NCBI GenBank assembly: GCA_039881045.1
Contig: JAYWVB010000006.1
Location: 620,001 to 684,000 of the forward strand
Direction: 5' to 3'
DNA: 64,000 bases
DNA from: Chaetomium olivaceum
Taxonomy: Eukaryota; Ascomycota; Sordariomycetes; Sordariales; Chaetomiaceae
Shown here: one piece after another, positions 59,137 to 64,000 of the stretch
Layout: each line of letters opens with the position of its first letter
How positions within the stretch are numbered: the first letter of the stretch is position 1
Translations under genes and position numbers: made by a program
The notes under the pieces: model-generated
What the model saw: the letters and a program-made list of their open reading frames with translations, nothing else
What the model was told of the DNA's origin: nothing
Database searches by the model: none

Positions 59137-62009
59137 GGTGAATGTGATGTGTCAGCAGCAGGCTGATGCGACCTTGATTTTGGTGATGTACGAAGAGAGA
59201 ATTGGCGAGGCCAAATTCTGCACACTTCTGGGGGTCTGCTTCGTTCTTGTTGCTACCCGAGAATGGTACCTAAGGTGGAGTACACTGGAAAGTCGAGGAG
59301 TCTGGATTGCCAATTATGAGCTTAATTCCGGGTTGGCTAGCCCCTCTCGCTACGCAGTGCATTGTAGAGACTTGGAGGAGTACGCAGGCATTCGCGCCAA
59401 TTCCACCATTACCGTCGTCGGTAATGGTCCGAACTGTACCCCTGGGACAAGGTTTCTCCCTAGAGAAGGTAGCCCCTTTTTGCCCAGGAAACCGAGACCC
59501 CACCACTGCCCGCGGGGCACGGGTTCCCATGGGCGACGCCGAGCCGCCGAATCGCGGGGTTTGTTTCCTCCATCTGGCGGGTGGGGGGCAGGCGGCAAAA
59601 TCTGGAGTCGCTCACCTTAGTGACACGCAAGCTGTTGAATGGCCCCGAGGGAGAGTTTGAGAGTTTCTGTAACTATTCTAGTAGCAGGAGTCGGATCTTG
59701 GCAAGCTGACTGGATTCGGTGGAGCAGGCTGGCAAACCATCTTCGTGCGCTCGGATAGCCAAATCACAAGATGAACACGTCTAAACGGTACCCGAGGTCC
59801 ATTATAGCGCTTATATTGTGCACCGCAAGCATCGAGCTCTTCTCGGGACGGGCATCTGTCGACGGATTTTGAGCCAGCCTCAATATCCAGCCACAGAAAC
59901 GTTGCAAACTCTGCTCAAGGGCCCTTGTTGTCATGGTCATGTCAGATATACCATGGCATTGACTAGAGAAGAAGCTGAGTCGCAACCCAGCTCTGATCAG
60001 GCTTTGTTGCCACGCATCGCAACGAATGCCACCTTAGCCTGGATCGCAGAATATTGACGGCATCATCGCCACTAACCGGCGAAATAGAAAGGCAGTGGCT
60101 TCACACTAGTACATAACCATGGAGGTCGCAGCAGGAAGCAAAAAGCCAGTTAGGGCCAGAGGGGAACACGGTGGCCACGATTCCGCGGGCAGGGCGGGAG
60201 TTGGTGAGCGGCTGTGAAATAGAAATGATATTGTCATCTGCAAGCGGTATCGTAGACAGTATTCGTAAGCATCCCAGTTAAGCCTTTCCAAAAGTTTGCT
60301 GCTTGGGTGGCATTGTTAGTAGCTCCAAGATGCAACAACACTGTAAGGAAGACGGCATAAAGCAGGTAAAAGTGCCAATGTGAACTTTGAAAGAGGGGAC
60401 CTGGCAGCTGTGGGGTTGCAGCCCAGGTAGGAAAGAAGCAGTTAGGGAAGTTTGACTCAACCTTTTACGGGAAGCCTGAAGGCGCCACCAATCTCTGACT
60501 TCCATTCCTTTTCTCCAGAGGCCCGCACCCCCAGGCAACCGCTCATTCAGTTGAGGAGCCCATTCTCTATCCCATATTTATTCAGAACAACCGTTCTTGA
60601 GTGAAATCGGCCCGTTCCATCTCTGGGTCGGCAACGCAAAGCTTATAGGCTATTGAGCAGCCGACTCACCGAGCTGGGGTTCGGGGCTCAAATAAACCTC
60701 CCCGAGTTCTCTCTCGAGCAGCGGGAAAGGTTTGATCTGCCTGACGAGCTATATTGCGTTCATAGACCCCCAATTTTGTGTGGTAGGCTACTTATCACGA
60801 CCATCTCCTGCCGTCGGAGGAACAAAAAAAACCATGGCTCTCTTTACTCTTACCCGCTGCTTCCACCTGACACCCATCCCGACGCATCCTATTTTGAAGG
60901 TTTTCAGCCCGACGGCTGATTGCAGAACACTCTGTGGATCCATCTGTTTTAAGTTTATAGGTTTAGCTACATCGTGGCGGGAGTCTAGACGGCGACGGAT
61001 GCAGCTGGTTGCTTGAAGACGATAGGACAGCGGGGGAGCATGCATGCTGCTGCGTAAATGTCCCCGCATAATGCCCGGCCTGCAGCGAACTATCCAGAGT
61101 GGTGAGTAAGTGGCTAGCTGAGACACAGAAACAGATATTGATGATATCCGAAGGGCTGCAGCTGTATAGACGCCTCTTTTGACTCCTCCCACTCTCCCCG
61201 AAGAAAGCACCCTGTCGAAAAAGGCCCGAATGAATTAACTTCTGTGTGCCGAGTTAGTGAACATGATACATGCTGTATGTACATGTATTCGCTGACCTTG
61301 TAGTAGGCACCTTGATCGGAACACCAGTCCAGCCCGGCTTTTGTTAGCCAACTAATGGCCCCGTCTAATCTCGATCAGGCGGGATCTTCTGGGAGGTTGA
61401 TCGATCGACTGTACCCGCATCGCCGCGGCTGAGGACGCGGACCCGGCATGGACTACATCCGTGCGTGTGTTAACGTATGTGTACATGTGCTTCTCGCATT
61501 GTGGTCACAGACTCCTGCGCGTGGGACTCGGAACCTAGTATACTCAGCCAAGGATGGTCCAGAATGTTTGCTCCCCCACAGCCACGCCGCGTGTTGCCTC
61601 GCGCTGTCAACCTATCAACATCATCGCCGAAAGAGTTTGTTCCGGCAGTTGTAGCATCCAATGCACCAACCCCTCTTCGATGCCTCTCGGAATTCTCTTG
61701 AATATTGAGCTGTGCGTGTGTGCGGCCGAAAATGGCTTCGCGTCAATGACCTCAGGAGAGCTGAGCCTGTGGGCGGCCGATAAGGATTGGTTGTTTTTGT
61801 GGTGATGTTTCACCAACCTTCAGCTTGGCGGCTCGAGGGGCATTGCAGAAACGGAATGAGCGATCAGCCTGGAACTTGCTCATCCACTCTCAGACGCCCA
61901 AAGCGCTATTATCGTGCTGCAAGTGGCGCTGGGGGCTTTCGTGAGAGGGGGGAATGTGTCTTGTCGTGGACGGAAAACTCCATTGCATCCAAAAGGCGAG
62001 GCCCATGTG
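59137..62009. other. Gene-poor interval of about 2.9 kb
   Basis: Short open frames on both strands without motifs. Left part is the upstream region of the oxidoreductase gene. No tRNA, repeat or gene recognised. Confidence 0.45.
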
Positions 62010-62017
62010 TATATAAG
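62010..62017 (+). promoter_or_regulatory. TATA box of the lectin gene
   Basis: TATATAAG, 246 bp before the ATG at 62256. The distance is explained by a probable leader intron, 62148-62254 (GTTAGT donor, GCTAATAC branch point, CCAG acceptor ending two bases before the ATG). Confidence 0.55.
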
Positions 62018-62255
62018 TATCAGAATCCCCGCCCCAGATCTCCGCTCAAGTCTGCCCGCAGAAGCATCAACAAAGATCTCTCGAACAGTTACATCCACAA
62101 CTTCCAAGTAAAACGCTACAGCGACCAACAAAAGCAAAACCTGTCAGGTTAGTCACGCCAAATCATACCCCCATGGTTTTGTACAGACGCGGGATGATAT
62201 TCTGGTGGCCATATTACGCCGACGCCTGCTAATACTGAGACACTTCGGATCCAGA

Positions 62256-63266
62256 ATGGCTACCGAAATGCTCAAGCATTCTCCCATCGCCGTGGTTCCG
62301 TGGGGCAAGAACCGCCTAGACATATTCGGCATCGGAACCGACAAGCAGATGTTCCACAAGGCATGGGACGGCAGCAAGTGGAGTTCTGGCTGGGAAGGCC
62401 TTGGTGGTGTCTTCACGAGCCATCCTACTGTGGCCGCGTGGGGCGAGAACAGGCTGGACATTTTCGGCCTCGGCACCGATAAGCAGATGTTCCACAAGGC
62501 ATGGGACGGCAGCAAGTGGAGTTCAGGCTGGGAACCCCTCGGCGGCACCTTCACCAGCCAGCCGGCCGTTGTGGCTTGGGGCAATAACCGACTAGATGTC
62601 TTCGGCCTCGGTACTGACAGCCAGATGTTCCACAAGGCTTGGGACGGCAGTGAATGGAGCCCTGGATGGCAAGCTCTCGGCGGTGTCTTTACCAGCCCCC
62701 CGGCCGTTGTCTCTTGGGGCCCGAACCGTATCGATATCTTTGGCCTCGGAACTGACCGTCAGATGTTCCACAAGGCGTGGGATGGCAGTAGGTGGAGCAC
62801 TGGCTGGGAACCCCTTGGCGGCGTCTTCACCAGCCCTCCGGCCGTGTGCTCCTGGGCCCCCAACCGCCTCGATATTTTTGGCCTGGGTACCGACAGCCAG
62901 ATGTTCCACAAGGCTTGGGACGGCAGCAAATGGAGCTCGGGCTGGGAACCCCTCGGCGGCGTCTTCACGAGCGCTCCCGCCGTGGTGGCCTGGGGCCCCA
63001 GCCGGATCGACCTCTTCGGTCTCGGCACCGACCACCAGATGTTTCACAAGGCCTGGGCTGGTGAATGGTATCCCTCGGTCAAGGATTGGGAGGCCATGGG
63101 TGGTAAATTCAACAGTGCCCCGGTGGTCGTGTCCTGGGCCGACCAGCGCATCGATCTGTTTGGGCTGGGGACTGACAATGGGCTGTTTCACAAGGCATGG
63201 GGCGCTTTGGGCTGGAGGCCTTCCTCGACCAATTGGGAGGCTCTGGGGGGCACTTTCATCGGCTAG
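62256..63266 (+). CDS. Seven-bladed beta-propeller lectin, PLL-like
   Basis: A single coding exon of 336 residues from ATG 62256. The whole protein is seven tandem repeats of about 47 residues, each with the core W-x-x-x-R-(I/L)-D-(I/L/V)-F-G-(L/I)-G-T-D, then QMFHKAWDGS, WSSGW and (E/Q)xLGG. Repeats 1-5 are almost identical; 6 and 7 are more diverged. This matches seven-bladed lectins of the Photorhabdus PLL type and related fungal lectins, which bind fucose or galactose derivatives at sites between blades. Sugar specificity is not readable here. There is no signal peptide, so a cytosolic protein is expected, as for fungal defence lectins acting against feeders; that role is inferred. The gene has a TATA box and a likely leader intron. 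Confidence 0.85.
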   Translation: MATEMLKHSPIAVVPWGKNRLDIFGIGTDKQMFHKAWDGSKWSSGWEGLGGVFTSHPTVAAWGENRLDIFGLGTDKQMFHKAWDGSKWSSGWEPLGGTFTSQPAVVAWGNNRLDVFGLGTDSQMFHKAWDGSEWSPGWQALGGVFTSPPAVVSWGPNRIDIFGLGTDRQMFHKAWDGSRWSTGWEPLGGVFTSPPAVCSWAPNRLDIFGLGTDSQMFHKAWDGSKWSSGWEPLGGVFTSAPAVVAWGPSRIDLFGLGTDHQMFHKAWAGEWYPSVKDWEAMGGKFNSAPVVVSWADQRIDLFGLGTDNGLFHKAWGALGWRPSSTNWEALGGTFIG

Positions 63267-64000
63267 GTTGCGATTCAGGGTGTGATTCATGGTGCCGATG
63301 GAGGGTAATAACATTGTTGTTTCAGTTTGTTGTCCTCGCTGGCCTATTAGCAAAGATTCTAGCACAGATCATCCCATAACTCATCGATCCCGGCTTCACT
63401 GCCTGTCTTGCCTCCCCGTCTTGACTTCCTGCAAAGCGGGAAGTTGGTAGCAAACATGTTGTTACCTGAGCCGCGCGCGTGTAAACAAACAACTGGGGAT
63501 GTGACTATCGAAAGTGTCTTGCCTTGGAGTGTAGATGATAGTACCATCGGGAATGAAACCTGTACATTCGGCCTTTGTGCCTCTTGGCGGCCCAATGGGA
63601 TCTCTGGGTGTTGTTCTGCGGTGTACTTTAGTGTTGTTTGTGTCGACCACCTCGGAGAAAGCCGGAGAGGGTGAGTTCATTTTCGAAAGACTTAGTGCGC
63701 ATGTTTACCTTGAAGCTGTTTACGGCAGGGCTAACATTGCCCATGAATGCGGGTACATACCCGGTTCACGTAGAGACTTGGGATCGGGAGGTGAGATGTG
63801 TCTGTGGTTCTCATCTGAAATGCAAGATATTTTACACAAGCTAGACAAGGAAGAAAGAATGGGGATGTGAAGGGTTAAGCCCAGTGCGGTCCCTGATGGC
63901 CCTCATTCTCAAGAAGCTCTACGGACCAACGGCACGACCCACAACCCACAACCCCAACCACGTCTGGATGAAACTATTCTCACGCTATGTGTTGCGAGTC
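63267..64000. other. Right-end interval, nothing recognised
   Basis: A plus-strand open frame at 63535-63870 has no recognisable features. The window ends without another gene being visible. Confidence 0.4.

Overview
The window looks like nuclear DNA of a filamentous ascomycete, most likely a Sordariomycete (class inferred). Genes carry short introns (about 49-144 nt) with GT donors, CTAAC/CTGAC branch-point-like motifs and AG acceptors. The families fit: a PNP-NACHT-ankyrin NLR-like gene, a GH3 beta-glucosidase, a Pex23/Pex30-type dysferlin protein, a Clr5-domain protein, an HsbA-like secreted protein, a Neurospora-type copper metallothionein and Tad1-like LINEs.

Layout. 1-7.3 kb: a broken NLR-like gene (minus, running off the left edge) and a GH3 beta-glucosidase (minus). 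7.3-11.5 kb: no confident gene, one half of a decayed repeat pair. 11.5-15.2 kb: a long disordered conserved protein (plus). 16.2-17.1 kb: GNAT acetyltransferase (plus). 17.4-18.4 kb: single-pass membrane protein with a Cys-rich ectodomain (minus). 18.4-24 kb: mostly non-coding, with a tRNA-derived SINE and a doubtful gene fragment. 24.0-26.8 kb: Clr5 protein (plus). 26.9-28.5 kb: membrane alpha/beta-hydrolase-like protein (minus). 30.9-33.1 kb: a small secreted protein and a small hypothetical protein (plus). 33.2-34.7 kb: a LINE 3' fragment and a second SINE. 35.6-37.8 kb: Pex23-like protein (minus). 39.0-42.8 kb: conserved coiled-coil/disordered protein (minus). 47.2-48.9 kb: hypothetical basic/low-complexity protein. 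49.4-50.0 kb: HsbA-like protein (minus). 52.5 kb: a 25-residue copper metallothionein (plus). 54.4-57.9 kb: a defective LINE with a 15-bp target-site duplication beside an AA9 LPMO remnant. 58.1-59.1 kb: MDR oxidoreductase (minus). 62.3-63.3 kb: seven-bladed beta-propeller lectin (plus).

The genes do not form one pathway. GH3, the AA9 remnant, HsbA, the small secreted protein, the lectin and the metallothionein are an accessory set for substrate use, surfaces and stress; Pex23 and the long conserved proteins are housekeeping-like.

The strongest unexpected signal is technical: seven places in six otherwise well-formed genes where the reading frame is restored by exactly one extra base, nearly all in short homopolymer runs. 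This points to homopolymer under-calling in the assembly, and it means single frameshifts here should not be taken as pseudogenes. The premature stop in the NLR-like gene is a substitution and is not explained that way. I did not find a clearly new multi-gene system. The most biologically interesting items are the paired SINE copies, the LINE with its own target-site duplication and a deletion in its reverse transcriptase core, the intact seven-repeat lectin gene, and the metallothionein with a 16-bp tandem array upstream.
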